Assembly: GCF_000526915.1 (NCBI RefSeq)
Contig: NZ_JAGZ01000007.1
Span: 1 to 64,000, forward strand
Reading direction: 5' to 3'
DNA from: Mycobacterium genavense ATCC 51234
Lineage (GTDB): Bacteria > Actinomycetota > Actinomycetes > Mycobacteriales > Mycobacteriaceae
Length of the DNA stretch: 64,000 nt
How positions within the stretch are numbered: position 1 is the stretch's first letter; every line of letters begins with the position of its first letter. A program made the position numbers and the translations under genes. Below, one piece after another: positions 49,258-58,857 of the stretch. The notes below the pieces were generated by a model. The model made no database searches. It was not told where the DNA came from and saw nothing but the letters and a program-made list of their open reading frames with translations.

Positions 49258-51481
49258 ATGACCCTGGGACTGACCCCCGAACAGCAGGAACTCAGCGAAG
49301 CCGTCGGCCAATTCGCCGCCTGCCACGCTCCGATCGCCGCCACGCGGGACACGTTCGACGCCCTGGCGGCCGGTCAGCTGCCCGCGTGGTGGGACGCGCT
49401 GGTGGCCAACGGCTTTCACGCCGTCCATCTTCCCGAGGATCTCGGCGGTCAGGGCGGGCGGCTGATGGATGCCGCGTGCGTGCTGGAGGCGGCGGCCAAG
49501 GCGCTGCTGCCCGGGCCGCTGCTGCCGACCGTGATCACGGGAGCCGTTGCGCTGCTGGCAGATCCGGCGCCGGCGTCGGAATCGCTGGTACGAGAGCTGG
49601 CATCCGGAATGCCCGCGGCCGTGGTGCTGCCCGACGACGGCGATTTCCGGGCGCGCTCCGACGGCGAGGGATGGCTGGTCACCGGGAGCTCGAAGGTCAC
49701 CGCGGGCGCGTGTGCTGCCCGAGTGATCCTGGTCGGCGCTCGCACCGACGGTGACGACGCCGTCTGGGTCGCGGTCGATACCGGAGAGCCGACTGCGACA
49801 GTCGAATCCGTGCCGGGCACAGACCTCGTCGTCGACGTCGGGGTGTTGCGGCTCGCCCACCATCGCGCGGCCGAGTCCGACGTCCTGACCGGAATCGACG
49901 CGGACCGCGGGGCGGGTGTGGTCGTCGGCCTGGTGGCCAGCACGACGGCCGGAATCGTGCAGTGGTGCGTCGACGTGGTCACCGCGCACCTGCGCACCCG
50001 GGAACAGTTCGGCAAGGTGATCGGGACCTTTCAGGCTCTGCAACACAGCGCGGCGATGCTGTTGGTCAACAGCGAGCTGGCCACCGCGGCGGCCTGGGAC
50101 GCGGTCCGGGCCGCCGCCGAATCACTGGACCAGCACCGCATTGCGGCGGCCGGCGCGGCGACGATCGCGGTCTCGCCGGTACCCGATCTGGTTCTCGATG
50201 CGCTGACGATGCTCGGCGCCATCGGTTTCACCTGGGAACACGACGTACACCTCTACTGGCGCCGAGCAATCAGCCTGGCCGGCTCGATCGGTCCGGCGAA
50301 TCGCTGGGCACGCCGGCTGGGCGAGCTGACCTGCAGTCAGACCCGCGCCATGTCGGTCAATCTCGGCGACGCCGAAGCCGAGTTCCGGTCCTGGGTCGCC
50401 GAGACGCTGGATGCCGCAATGCAATTGCGCAACGACACGCCCGCGCCGCACGGCGACTACCCGGACCAGGCGTCCGGGCCGCAACGCACGTTGATCGCCG
50501 ACGCTGGACTGATGGCCCCGCACTGGCCGGCGCCGTGGGGCGTCGATGCGGACCCGTTGAAACAACTCATCATCGACGAGGAGTTCGCCAAGCGGCCCGG
50601 GCTGGTTCAGCCCTCGCTGAACATCGCAGAGTGGATCTTGCCCTCGGTGCTGGCCGCCGCGCCAAAAGAGCTGCAGGAGAGGCTGATTCCGTCGACCCAA
50701 CGCGGCGCGATTCATTGGTGCCAGCTGTTCAGCGAGCCGGGAGCCGGCTCGGACCTCGCGTCGCTGACCACCCGGGCGACCAAGGTCGACGGCGGCTGGC
50801 GGATCAACGGCCACAAGATCTGGACGTCCTTGGCGCAGTACGCCGACCTGGGCGCGCTTTTGGCCCGCACCGACCCCGAGGCCGGCAAGCACCGCGGCAT
50901 CGGCTATTTCCTGCTCGACATGCGATCGCCGGGCATCGAAATTCAGCCGATCAAGACGGCGACCGGGCAGGCTTATTTCAACGAAGTCTTCCTCAACGAC
51001 GTCTTCATCCCCGACGAGATGCTGCTGGGCGGACCCACCGACGGCTGGACCCTCGCGATCGCCACCATGGCCGAAGAGCGGTCGGCCATCGGCGGCTACG
51101 TCAAGTTCGACCGGGCGGTCGCGATCCGCCGGCTCGCCGGGCAACCCGGGCCAGACCGTGACGACGCGCTGCGTGAGCTCGGTGAGCTCGACGCCTACAC
51201 CAACGCCATCAGGGCGCTCGGGGTGCGCGAAACCATCCGGCTGCTCGACGGTCAGGCGTCGGGTCCGGCGTCCAGCATCGCCAAAGTGGCGATGAACGTG
51301 CTGCTGCGACGGACCTTCCAGGCCACGCTGCAGCTGACCGGGCAGGTCGCGATGGTCGATGACGACGGCCGCGGTCGTGGAGCCTTATCTGCATCTTCCC
51401 GCCGAGCTGATCGGTGGCGGCACCAGGGAGATCCAGTTGAACATCATCGCGCAGATGATCCTCGGGCTGCCGCGCAAGTAA
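49258..51481 (+). CDS. Two-domain acyl-CoA dehydrogenase (FadE6/FadE34-like), C-terminus frameshifted
   Basis: Two acyl-CoA dehydrogenase modules are fused in one chain of about 740 residues, as in the large mycobacterial FadE proteins. The first module (about 1-365) contains TREQFGKVIGTFQALQHSAA. The second (about 375-740) contains QLFSEPGAGSDLASLTTRAT and INGHKIWTSLAQYADLG. Near 51370 the frame shifts by one base: after QVAMVDD the correct end is AVVEPYLHLPAELIGGGTRE to LGLPRK with TAA at 51479. Only the last 37 residues are affected, but they include the conserved catalytic-domain end. The ATG at 49258 is taken as start. Confidence 0.88.
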
Positions 51482-51503
51482 CCGTCGAAAACAAGGAAGC
51501 GCC

Positions 51504-52711
51504 ATGGGATTACGCGGAGAGGCCGCGATCGTCGGATACGTCGAGCTGCCGCCCGAGCGGCTGAACAAGGCCTCGCCGGCGCCCTTCGTGCTCGAGCAGT
51601 GGGCCGAGCTCTCCGCGGCCGCCTTGGACGACGCGGGGCTGCCGGCCGAGGTGGTCAACGGGATCGTCGCCTCCCACCTTGCCAAGTCCGAGATCTTCGT
51701 GCCCTCCACGATCGCCGAATACTTGGGCGTGGGCGCGCGATTCGCCGAACACGTGGATCTCGGCGGAGCCAGTGCCGCGGCCATGGTGTGGCGGGCGGCC
51801 GCGGCGGTCGAGCTCGGCATCTGTGACGCCGTGCTGTGTGCGCTGCCGGCCCGCTACATCACGCCGTCGTCGAAACTGAAGCCCCGGACGATGGTGGACG
51901 CGATGTTCTTCGGTTCGTCGAGCAACCAATACGGCTCTCCGCAAGCCGAATTCGAGATTCCGTATGGAAACCTCGGCCAGAACGGGCCGTACGGCCAGGT
52001 GGCGCGGCGTTATGCGGCGATCTACGGGTACGACGAGCGGGCGATGGCCAAGATCGTCGTCGACACCCGCACCAACGCCAATCACACCGACGGCGCGATC
52101 TGGAAGGACAAGCCGCTCACGGTCGACGACGTGCTGGCCAGCCCGGTGATCGCCGACCCGCTGCACATGCTGGAGATCGTGATGCCCTGCGTCGGGGGTG
52201 CCGCGGTCGTCGTCGCCAACGCCGATGTCGCCAGGCGGTCGCGCAATCGCCCGGTGTGGATCAAGGGATTTGGCGAGCACGTTCCGTTCAAGACGCCCAC
52301 CTACGCCGAGGATCTGCTGTCCACGCCGATCGTGGCGGCGGCCGACACCGCCTTCGCCATGACCGATCTGACCCGTGACCAGATGGACATGGCGTCGATC
52401 TACGACTGCTACACGATCACGGTGCTGCTGTCGCTGGAGGATGCGGGCTTTTGCCAGAAAGGAACCGGGATGGAGTTCGTCGCCAACCACGACTTGACCT
52501 TCCGCGGCACTTCCCGCTCAACACCGCCGGCGGTCAGCTCGGCTTCGGACAAGCCGGATTGGCCGGCGGCATGCACCACGTCTGCGACGCCACCCGCCAG
52601 ATCATGGTCCGCGCGGGAGCCGCGCAGGTCTCCGACTGCAACCGGGCCTTCGTGTCCGGCAACGGCGGAATCCTGTCCGAGCAGACGGCGCTCATCCTGC
52701 AAGGGGACTGA
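51504..52711 (+). pseudogene. Lipid-transfer protein / thiolase (SCPx-type), frameshifted near the C-terminus
   Basis: This is a thiolase-fold lipid-transfer protein of the kind found in steroid and fatty-acid degradation clusters. It starts at 51504 (MGLRGEAAIVGYVELPPERL) with ARRYAAIYGYDERAMAKIVV and IYDCYTITVLLSLEDAGF. One base is missing near 52512 (cgcggc-acttcc), after which the true C-terminus reads FPLNTAGGQLGFGQAGLAGG and MHHVCDATRQIMVRAGAAQV. The lost segment carries the conserved GGQLGFG and HHV motifs expected in the active site, so the unrepaired product would be inactive. Confidence 0.87.
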
Positions 52712-52732
52712 CTGAGGAACTTCGAGCGACCG

Positions 52733-53125
52733 ATGCCGGTCAAAACGCCTACCACCGCGCCGTTTTGGGATGCGCTGGCCCAGCATCGCATCGTCATCCA
52801 GTACTCGCCCTCGTCGGACAGGTACGTGTTCTATCCGCGGGTGCGCGCACCCCGCACGCTGGCCGACGACTTGGAGTGGCGCGAAATATCGGGCATGGGG
52901 ACGTTGTATTCGTTCACCGTGGCGCACCGGCCGGTCCGCCCGCACTTCGCCGACGCCGTTCCGCAACTGCTCGCGATCGTCGAATGGGACGAGGGGCCAA
53001 AGTTTTCCACCGAGATGGTCAACGTCGAGCCCGCCGACCTGGCTGTCGTCATGCGGGTACGCCCGGTGTTCTTCGACTATCCCGAACACGACGTCACGAT
53101 GCTACGCTACGAGCCCGCCGGCTAG
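52733..53125 (+). CDS. DUF35/OB-fold acyl-CoA-associated protein without zinc cysteines
   Basis: This is a 130-residue partner protein of thiolase/Ltp-type enzymes. The OB-fold core WREISGMGTLYSFTVAHRPV is typical. The N-terminal rubredoxin-like zinc ribbon, normally with four Cys, is recognisable by position (IVIQYSPSSDRYVFYPRVRA) but has no cysteine at all, so no metal can be bound. It directly follows the Ltp gene, and such pairs form aldolase complexes in side-chain degradation. Confidence 0.85.
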   Translation: MPVKTPTTAPFWDALAQHRIVIQYSPSSDRYVFYPRVRAPRTLADDLEWREISGMGTLYSFTVAHRPVRPHFADAVPQLLAIVEWDEGPKFSTEMVNVEPADLAVVMRVRPVFFDYPEHDVTMLRYEPAG

Positions 53126-53135
53126 CTCGCCCGGG

Positions 53136-54155
53136 CTACTTCAGCTCCTCGGTCGGCACGTCGTAGCGCTGCTGGTACGCACGCACCCGCTCACGCATCT
53201 CGCCGGCGTCCCGCCCGGTGTCCGACCAGGTGTAGCGTCCGCGTCCGCCATCCCCGGGATGGGCGGTCAGGAAGTCGCGCATCTTCTGCTCGGCCTCGGG
53301 CTTGAGCTCTCGGCCCAGCTTGGCGTAGATATCCTTGATCGTCGCCCACGGATCCTTGACGAAATCGGTGAACTGAACGTCGATCATCCGGTCCGCGGGC
53401 ACGACACCGCTGTCGCGGAACGACATTCCGCGGTCGAGGCCGACGACGATCTCTTCGTACGACTGCGCCGCGCATTCGGCGATGTTCGTCTCGTCGCTGC
53501 CCATCCGTCGTAGGTGGTTGGTGAGCGCGGCGATCGACGAGATGACATTGAGCGGATCGCGGTGCGTCTGCACGATCAACGCGTCGGGGTACTCGGCCAT
53601 CAGCTTGTCCAGCTGCCACAGGTGCGCCGGTGACTTCAGCAGCCACTGGCCGGGCACACCAGACTGCAGGTGCTGCAAGAAGATCCGATGGAATCGATAG
53701 GCGCCGGTGTGGTCCGCCTCGTACATGAGCCAGCGGGCGTAGCTGGGCAGCCGGTACTGCACGGGGAAGATCATGCTGGTGAATTCGCTGGCCGTGATGC
53801 GCACGCACTCCTGCCCGACCAGCGCGCCCATCGGGTGAAACGCGAGGAAGCCGGGGATGATCTGCTCGGACATTTCGATGGTGGCCTGCGTCTGCGCGAT
53901 ACGGGGATCGGTGTGATAGGTCTCGGGCCGCGAGACCGGGCAGGGCGCGTCGACCTCCCAGGTCAGCGGTGGCCGCAGCTCGGGATCCTGGGCCAGCAGA
54001 TCGTAGAGAATGGTCGTGCCGGTGCGGGGCTGGCCGACGATGAAGATCGGCGAAGTGATTGGCTCGCCGGCGATTTCGGGATGCTCTTTGCGCCACGCGG
54101 TCACACCGAGCCGGTTTGTCAGCGCGCGGATGATGTCGAGGTAGGCGACCTCCAC
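53136..54155 (-). CDS. Sulfotransferase family protein, start lost
   Basis: This is a PAPS-dependent-type sulfotransferase of at least 339 residues. The 5'-phosphosulfate loop is FIVGQPRTGTTILYDLLAQD, and the 3'-phosphate region is LIVQTHRDPLNVISSIAAL. Open reading in frame continues upstream of the GTG at 54155 as LIAAACEQAGCDDFGADGWR, which is typical N-terminal sequence of the family, but no start codon precedes it because the frame runs into the hydrolase gene. The natural start was probably deleted; internal initiation at 54155 would lose about 40 residues. Confidence 0.82.
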   Translation of the reverse strand: MEVAYLDIIRALTNRLGVTAWRKEHPEIAGEPITSPIFIVGQPRTGTTILYDLLAQDPELRPPLTWEVDAPCPVSRPETYHTDPRIAQTQATIEMSEQIIPGFLAFHPMGALVGQECVRITASEFTSMIFPVQYRLPSYARWLMYEADHTGAYRFHRIFLQHLQSGVPGQWLLKSPAHLWQLDKLMAEYPDALIVQTHRDPLNVISSIAALTNHLRRMGSDETNIAECAAQSYEEIVVGLDRGMSFRDSGVVPADRMIDVQFTDFVKDPWATIKDIYAKLGRELKPEAEQKMRDFLTAHPGDGGRGRYTWSDTGRDAGEMRERVRAYQQRYDVPTEELK

Positions 54156-54271
54156 GCCGATCGCCGACAGCCGTGCCTCGTTGACCAGGCCGTCGGCGAG
54201 ACGTTCCAGTCCGGGCCGCCATCCGTCGGCGCCGAAGTCGTCGCAGCCGGCCTGTTCGCAGGCGGCGGCGA

Positions 54272-54934
54272 TCAGGCTGTGGGCTTGTCGAATCCGGGTA
54301 GCCGGGCCGCGACGCCCGTGGTCACCTCGGTGCGCAGCGAGAGCGAAAACTGGCGCAGGTCCTCGGCGACGGCCGGATCGGATAACCCGGGGCGCACCCA
54401 GATCTCGGTCAGATCGTCGATATTGCTATGTGCCAGCCCGTCGAACGCGCGCTTGCGCGCGGCCGGCACCCGCATCGCCTGCGCCACGGCCTTGAACGTC
54501 GTCTTCGACTTGGCCGCCAGGATCACCGGCTTGAGTATCGGCGGCGGAAAGTGTTCGAACGCATCGCAACTCGTCAGCACCAGCGCACCGAGGCGCTCCG
54601 GGTAGTGCACCGCGACGAGTTGGGTGACCACTCCACCGGTGTCATTGCCGACCAGCACCACGTCCTCGAGGTCGAGCGCGGCCAGCACGTCGGCGACGAT
54701 GCGGGCCACGCCGCGGATGGTCCGGTCGGCCCCCGGGCGCAGCGGTTGCGGGTGCGCGCCCAGCGGCCAGGTGGGGGCTATGCAGCGCAGCCCGCGACCG
54801 GCGAGTTTTTCGCTGACGCGACGCCAGAGCTCTCTGCCCATCATGTAGCCGTGCACGAACATGACTGGCCTGCCGTTTTCGGGTCCGGTTGCGTCGTAAT
54901 GGATGGTCCCGGCACTAATGTCGATCGTCGACAT
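54272..54934 (-). pseudogene. Haloalkane-dehalogenase-like alpha/beta hydrolase, C-terminally truncated
   Basis: The protein starts at 54934 (MSTIDISAGTIHYDATGPEN) after TAGGAG. The nucleophile elbow VGNDTGGVVTQLVA carries Asp, as in dehalogenase-like members. It ends abruptly at LPGFDKPTA, about 70 residues short of the family length, without the catalytic histidine. The following bases belong to the N-terminus of the sulfotransferase, so a deletion joined the two genes. Confidence 0.82.
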
Positions 54935-54967
54935 GGATAACTCCTACTCAGAGATGGGCATTTACAA

Positions 54968-55002
54968 ACAGGCTGTCTGTGCGTAAGTTACCAACAGGCT
55001 GT
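54968..55002. promoter_or_regulatory. Two ACAGGCTGT sites in a divergent promoter
   Basis: ACAGGCTGT (ACAG-N-CTGT palindrome) occurs at 54968-54976 and 54994-55002, 26 bases apart. The second ends at the base before the TetR ATG. This arrangement fits autorepression and control of the divergent hydrolase gene, and suggests a leaderless TetR transcript. Confidence 0.65.
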
Positions 55003-55617
55003 ATGGAAAGCAAGAGACGGACTCAGGAGGAGCGCTCCGCGGCGACCCGCGACGCGCTGATCTCGGCTGCCCGCCGGCTGTGGGGCGAGCGCGGCTACGC
55101 CGACGTGAGCACGCCCGAGATCGCGGCGACCGCCGGGGTGACCCGGGGCGCAATGTATCACCAATTCGCCGACAAAGCAGCACTATTCGCCGAAGTTGTC
55201 GAGGTGGTGGAACAGGATGTGATGGGCCGGATGGCCACCATCGTCGGGGCTTCGGGCGCAACGACTCCGGCCGACGCGATCCGCGCCGCCGTCGACGCCT
55301 GGCTCGAGGTCTCCAGCGATCCCGAAGTCCGTCAGCTGATCCTGCTGGACGCGCCCAGCGTGCTGGGGTGGGCGGGGTTCCGTGACGTCGCGCAGCGGTA
55401 CAGCTTGGGGATGACCGAACAGATGCTGGCCGAGGCGATCAAGGCCGGTCAGTTGGCGCCTCAGCCGACCCGCCCGTTGGCGCACGTGCTGATCGGCGCG
55501 CTCGACGAGGCGGCGATGGCGATCGCCACCTCCGACGACCAAAAGCGCGCCCGCCGCGAAACCTGCCGGGTGCTACATCGGTTGATCGACGGGATGCTGC
55601 ACGACCCCACGCGCTAG
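55003..55617 (+). CDS. TetR family transcriptional regulator
   Basis: This 204-residue regulator begins MESKRRTQEERSAATRDALI; the helix-turn-helix is VSTPEIAATAGVTRGAMYHQ followed by FADK. The ATG at 55003 is directly after an operator copy and has no ribosome binding site, so translation may be leaderless. Its end overlaps the convergent lipoprotein gene by four bases. Confidence 0.9.
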   Translation: MESKRRTQEERSAATRDALISAARRLWGERGYADVSTPEIAATAGVTRGAMYHQFADKAALFAEVVEVVEQDVMGRMATIVGASGATTPADAIRAAVDAWLEVSSDPEVRQLILLDAPSVLGWAGFRDVAQRYSLGMTEQMLAEAIKAGQLAPQPTRPLAHVLIGALDEAAMAIATSDDQKRARRETCRVLHRLIDGMLHDPTR

Positions 55618-56555
55618 CGGCGGCTCTGGGCGAAGAATTGCCAGATCGTCGCCGTGGCGTCGAGCGCGGTGGACGGCGCGGGAAGGCCGAGGCGCTGCGC
55701 ACCCGGAGTCGATTCGCCGCCGGGCCATTGATGTCCCGCGCCGGCCACCGAGATCAACTCCACGGTGCGCCCGTCCGCACACCCGGCCGTCTGAGTGGTC
55801 ACGTCCCCGGCCGTTGTCGACGCCGGTGAACTACATCCGTCGATGGCGCGCCAGATGGCGTTGACCGCTTCCGCCGATGGGCCGTCCACGCGCAGAATCC
55901 CGTTGGCGCCGAGCGTTTTACCGGGACCGCCGTTGTAGGGGACCAGCTCGTCGGCGGTGCCGTGGATTTGCAGCACCGAGGTCGGCCGCGCCCCGGCGCA
56001 GTCCGTCAGCAGGGTCCCCGCAACGGGTGCGATCGCGGCGAAAATACCGGTCTGGCAGCCCAGCCGCAGCGCCATCATCGCCCCGTTCGACATACCAGTG
56101 ACGTAGACGCGGGCCCGATCGATCGGGATCTGTTGCTCGATCGCGGCGACCATCGCGGTGAGGAATCCGACGTCGTCGACGTTGTCGCGCTGCGGTTGAC
56201 CACAGCAGGTACCGGCGTTCCAGGCGCGGTTGAGCCCGTCGGGATAGGCGACCAGGAAATGACCGCCGTCGGCCGCGCCGTCCCAATGGTAGGCACGTTC
56301 GGCCTGCGCTCCGGTGCCGAAGCCGCCGTGCAGCATCACCACCAGCGGGACAGCATCGGTCAGGCCTTGCGGCCGGTACAGGTGAAAGGTCCTGCTCACT
56401 CCGCCCGCCTCGATGCTCTGGGTGGATTGCCCGACCGGAATCGACGCAGCACCCGGTGTTCCCAAGGCGTGTCCGCCGCCCGCGCATCCGGCGAGCCCGA
56501 CGACCAACGTTGCGAGAACGCACACGCTCAGCGTGCGGAAGCAGCCGGATCGCAT
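55614..56555 (-). CDS. Poly(3-hydroxybutyrate)-depolymerase-like esterase lipoprotein (LpqC/LpqP type)
   Basis: This is an exported esterase of 313 residues. The signal peptide ends at the lipobox LAGC (about 21-24). Catalytic features are VVMLHGGFGTGAQAE, the serine elbow YVTGMSNGAMMALRLGC and a histidine in AGAGHQWPGG. It is related to feruloyl-esterase/PHB-depolymerase enzymes; the natural substrate is unknown. It diverges from the MarR gene. Confidence 0.9.
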   Translation of the reverse strand: MRSGCFRTLSVCVLATLVVGLAGCAGGGHALGTPGAASIPVGQSTQSIEAGGVSRTFHLYRPQGLTDAVPLVVMLHGGFGTGAQAERAYHWDGAADGGHFLVAYPDGLNRAWNAGTCCGQPQRDNVDDVGFLTAMVAAIEQQIPIDRARVYVTGMSNGAMMALRLGCQTGIFAAIAPVAGTLLTDCAGARPTSVLQIHGTADELVPYNGGPGKTLGANGILRVDGPSAEAVNAIWRAIDGCSSPASTTAGDVTTQTAGCADGRTVELISVAGAGHQWPGGESTPGAQRLGLPAPSTALDATATIWQFFAQSRR

Positions 56556-56583
56556 GAGGTCATCGTGGCACCCACTGCCGATT

Positions 56584-56602
56584 TTGACAAGGTGCTTGTC
56601 AA
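56584..56602. promoter_or_regulatory. Perfect inverted repeat, probable MarR operator
   Basis: TTGACAAG and CTTGTCAA form perfect 8-bp arms around GTG. The left arm contains a TTGACA -35-like element. A further half-site CTTGTC lies immediately before the marR ATG (56625-56630). The site sits between the divergent lipoprotein and MarR genes. Confidence 0.72.
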
Positions 56603-56630
56603 TTTCGCCACGAATGGCACACTGCTTGTC

Positions 56631-57074
56631 ATGCGACTGGACGACGACTGGCAGCCCACCGTGCCGGCGCTGGTGAATCTGGTTGCGGCCTCCGGGGCGC
56701 CCCGGTTACGGGCGGCGTTCGCCGCGGCCGGGCTGGACGGGATCCGCCCCGCGCAAGCGGTGGCATTGGTGCCCCTGGCGGCCGGCGGACTGCATGCGTC
56801 GGCGGTGGCCGACCGCCTCAGGGTGAGCCGGCAGGCGGTGGCCCAGGCGGTGGCGGCCCTGGAGCGACACGGATACGTCCGCCGCGGGCCGGACCCCCTC
56901 GACGCTCGCGCCCGAATCATCGAGCTGACACCACGAGGCCGGCAGGCGCTGCGGGTAATGCGTTCCAGCGCACTCGAATTGGAGAAGAGATGGCAGCAGG
57001 TGCTTGGTGAGCAGCGACTGGGCGCGTTTCGCGAGACGTTGATGATGCTGCTGTCGGCGCAATCCGGCCAATAA
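56631..57074 (+). CDS. MarR family transcriptional regulator
   Basis: This 147-residue MarR protein has a winged helix with ASAVADRLRVSRQAVAQAVA as recognition region and the wing GYVRRGPDPLDARARIIELT. The ATG at 56631 has little room for a ribosome binding site. It probably represses itself and the divergent esterase lipoprotein gene through the operator at 56584-56602. Confidence 0.88.
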   Translation: MRLDDDWQPTVPALVNLVAASGAPRLRAAFAAAGLDGIRPAQAVALVPLAAGGLHASAVADRLRVSRQAVAQAVAALERHGYVRRGPDPLDARARIIELTPRGRQALRVMRSSALELEKRWQQVLGEQRLGAFRETLMMLLSAQSGQ

Positions 57075-57152
57075 CCACGGGTGGCCAGGGCCCCGCCGAA
57101 AAGGGACGAGTGACCCTAGGCGCCGGGACCCGGCCGCATCGACAATCGCACC

Positions 57153-57737
57153 ATGTCAACTATTGACACCGAACGCATGCTGATCGAATCGGCGGTTCCG
57201 ACGTTCGACGCGATGCTCGCCGAGCATGTGGTCGTGGCCGCAGACGCGCCGAGCACCTTCCAGGCCGCCAAGGGCCTAGACCTGCTCACCGTGCGCACAC
57301 CGCTGTTGGTGGCGTGCATGTGGATTCGGAACCTGCCGGCTCGGCTGTCGGGTCGGTCGGTGCCTGCGCCGCCACGCGTGGTGATCGCGGAGCACACTCT
57401 GCCGGGCTGGTTGGTGTTGGGCGAACGACCGAACCGCGAATTCGCTTTCGGCGCGGCGGGCAAATTCTGGCAGCCGGTGATCGCATGGCGCGACGTGGCG
57501 CCGGCGGATTTCGCCGGCTTCGCCGAACCCGGCTGGGGAAAGATAGCCGCCAACTTCTCGGCGGCGCCCTACGGTGAAAGCCACACCCTGCTCAGCTACC
57601 AATGCCGAACTGTCACAACCGATCCCGCAGCACGACGGCGATTCCTGCGTTACTGGTGGCTGATCCGGCCCTTCGTCGCACACATCATGCGCGCCACGTT
57701 GAACACGATCAGAGCCAACGCCGAGGCGGTGCGCTGA
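57153..57737 (+). CDS. Conserved hypothetical protein
   Basis: This 194-residue protein starts MSTIDTERMLIESAVPTFDA. It looks like an SRPBCC-type lipid/ligand-binding protein with a C-terminal helix (RFLRYWWLIRPFVAHIMRAT), but the assignment is by general pattern only. There is no signal peptide. It follows MarR by about 80 bases on the same strand and may be cotranscribed. Confidence 0.72.
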   Translation: MSTIDTERMLIESAVPTFDAMLAEHVVVAADAPSTFQAAKGLDLLTVRTPLLVACMWIRNLPARLSGRSVPAPPRVVIAEHTLPGWLVLGERPNREFAFGAAGKFWQPVIAWRDVAPADFAGFAEPGWGKIAANFSAAPYGESHTLLSYQCRTVTTDPAARRRFLRYWWLIRPFVAHIMRATLNTIRANAEAVR

Positions 57738-57804
57738 TCACTTAACGGGCGTAGCGGCGACCGGGCCCCGGCGGAAGGCATGTCCGTCGCCAATCATGTT
57801 GTTG

Positions 57805-58629
57805 TTAAGGCGTTCTCAGGAATACATCGTTGAGCGTGACGGTACGCAGGTTCCGGTCCCGGATGGTGTCGATGAGTTGCGGATACACGTGCGTGACGGG
57901 CAGGTGATTGAGGTGGCCGATCACGATGGCCTGCGGGACGAAATACTGGTCGATCATCTTGAGGATGTATTCCTCGGTGATCAGCGTGGAATCCGACAAC
58001 GAACCCGACCACAGGGTAGGCACGGTGTAGCCGAGTTCGTTGGCCACGGCGTCGACGGCGCCGTTGTGCTTGCCGTAGGGCGGCCGGTAATACGGTTTGG
58101 CGCCGACGCCGTAGGTCTTCTTCAGAAACTCGTCGTTGCGCTTGAGCTCTTCTTCGACCTTGCTCTGCGTCAGCGACGTCAAGTCCGGGTGTGACCAGGT
58201 GTGGTTGCCGAGCTGAATCTGCCCGGACTCCACCAACGGGCGCAACAGATCCAGATTGTCGGTCCACGAATTGTAGATCCCGTTGACGAAAAAGGTCATT
58301 CGGGCGCCGGTGTCCTTGGCCAGCTGCGTGTAGGCCCGCACGACATCGCTGTTTACCCCGTCATCGAGGGTCAGCGCGAGCAGGTCGCCGTCTCCGGGAA
58401 TCGTCATCAGTGCCCCGCCACCCGGCAGCGGGATCCGGGCACTCAGGGGCGGGGGCGGCAACAAACCGACCGGCGATGGGGCGACCGGCCCAGATGTCGC
58501 GGCGGCATCGAGAGGCACCTGCGCAAACGTTCGCGGTTGCGGGTCGACGATCAGGCGCGCGGCGCCCACAGCGGCAACCGTGGCCGCGGCAAGCGAGCCG
58601 AGAAATCGGCGCCGTTTCATCTCTTCCAT
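57805..58629 (-). CDS. Secreted polysaccharide deacetylase (NodB/CE4 family)
   Basis: This is a metal-dependent de-N-acetylase acting on cell-wall or extracellular glycans, 274 residues. A Tat-like signal (KRRRFLGSLAAATVAAVGAA) suggests folded export. The CE4 motifs are ALTLDDGVNSD (catalytic Asp pair), GNHTWSHPDL (metal histidines) and YYRPPYGKHNG. The late catalytic His may lie in IVIGHLNHLPVT. It is intact. Confidence 0.9.
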   Translation of the reverse strand: MEEMKRRRFLGSLAAATVAAVGAARLIVDPQPRTFAQVPLDAAATSGPVAPSPVGLLPPPPLSARIPLPGGGALMTIPGDGDLLALTLDDGVNSDVVRAYTQLAKDTGARMTFFVNGIYNSWTDNLDLLRPLVESGQIQLGNHTWSHPDLTSLTQSKVEEELKRNDEFLKKTYGVGAKPYYRPPYGKHNGAVDAVANELGYTVPTLWSGSLSDSTLITEEYILKMIDQYFVPQAIVIGHLNHLPVTHVYPQLIDTIRDRNLRTVTLNDVFLRTP

Positions 58630-58857
58630 GGCTCGGCTCCGGTCAACCCGCGAAGCAAATGATTTGCGGTGGGGCGGCCGACAGGCAAGCCCGCGTACGG
58701 GTTGTCTACCTTGCCAAACTGCGCGGCCACAGCAGCGAACCGTACCATTGTCGGCCCGAATATGACGGGTTCGTTACGGGAGGGTCCGCTGTGAATTCCC
58801 GACGAAAAATCGCGTAGAGCTGCGAAGGTCACGAAACGGTCACGGCGCACGATCGGA

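Noticed and set aside
53191..54222. Alternative frame over the sulfotransferase gene
   Set aside because: The Arg/Pro/His-rich translation lacks the PAPS-binding motifs, which are in the other frame.
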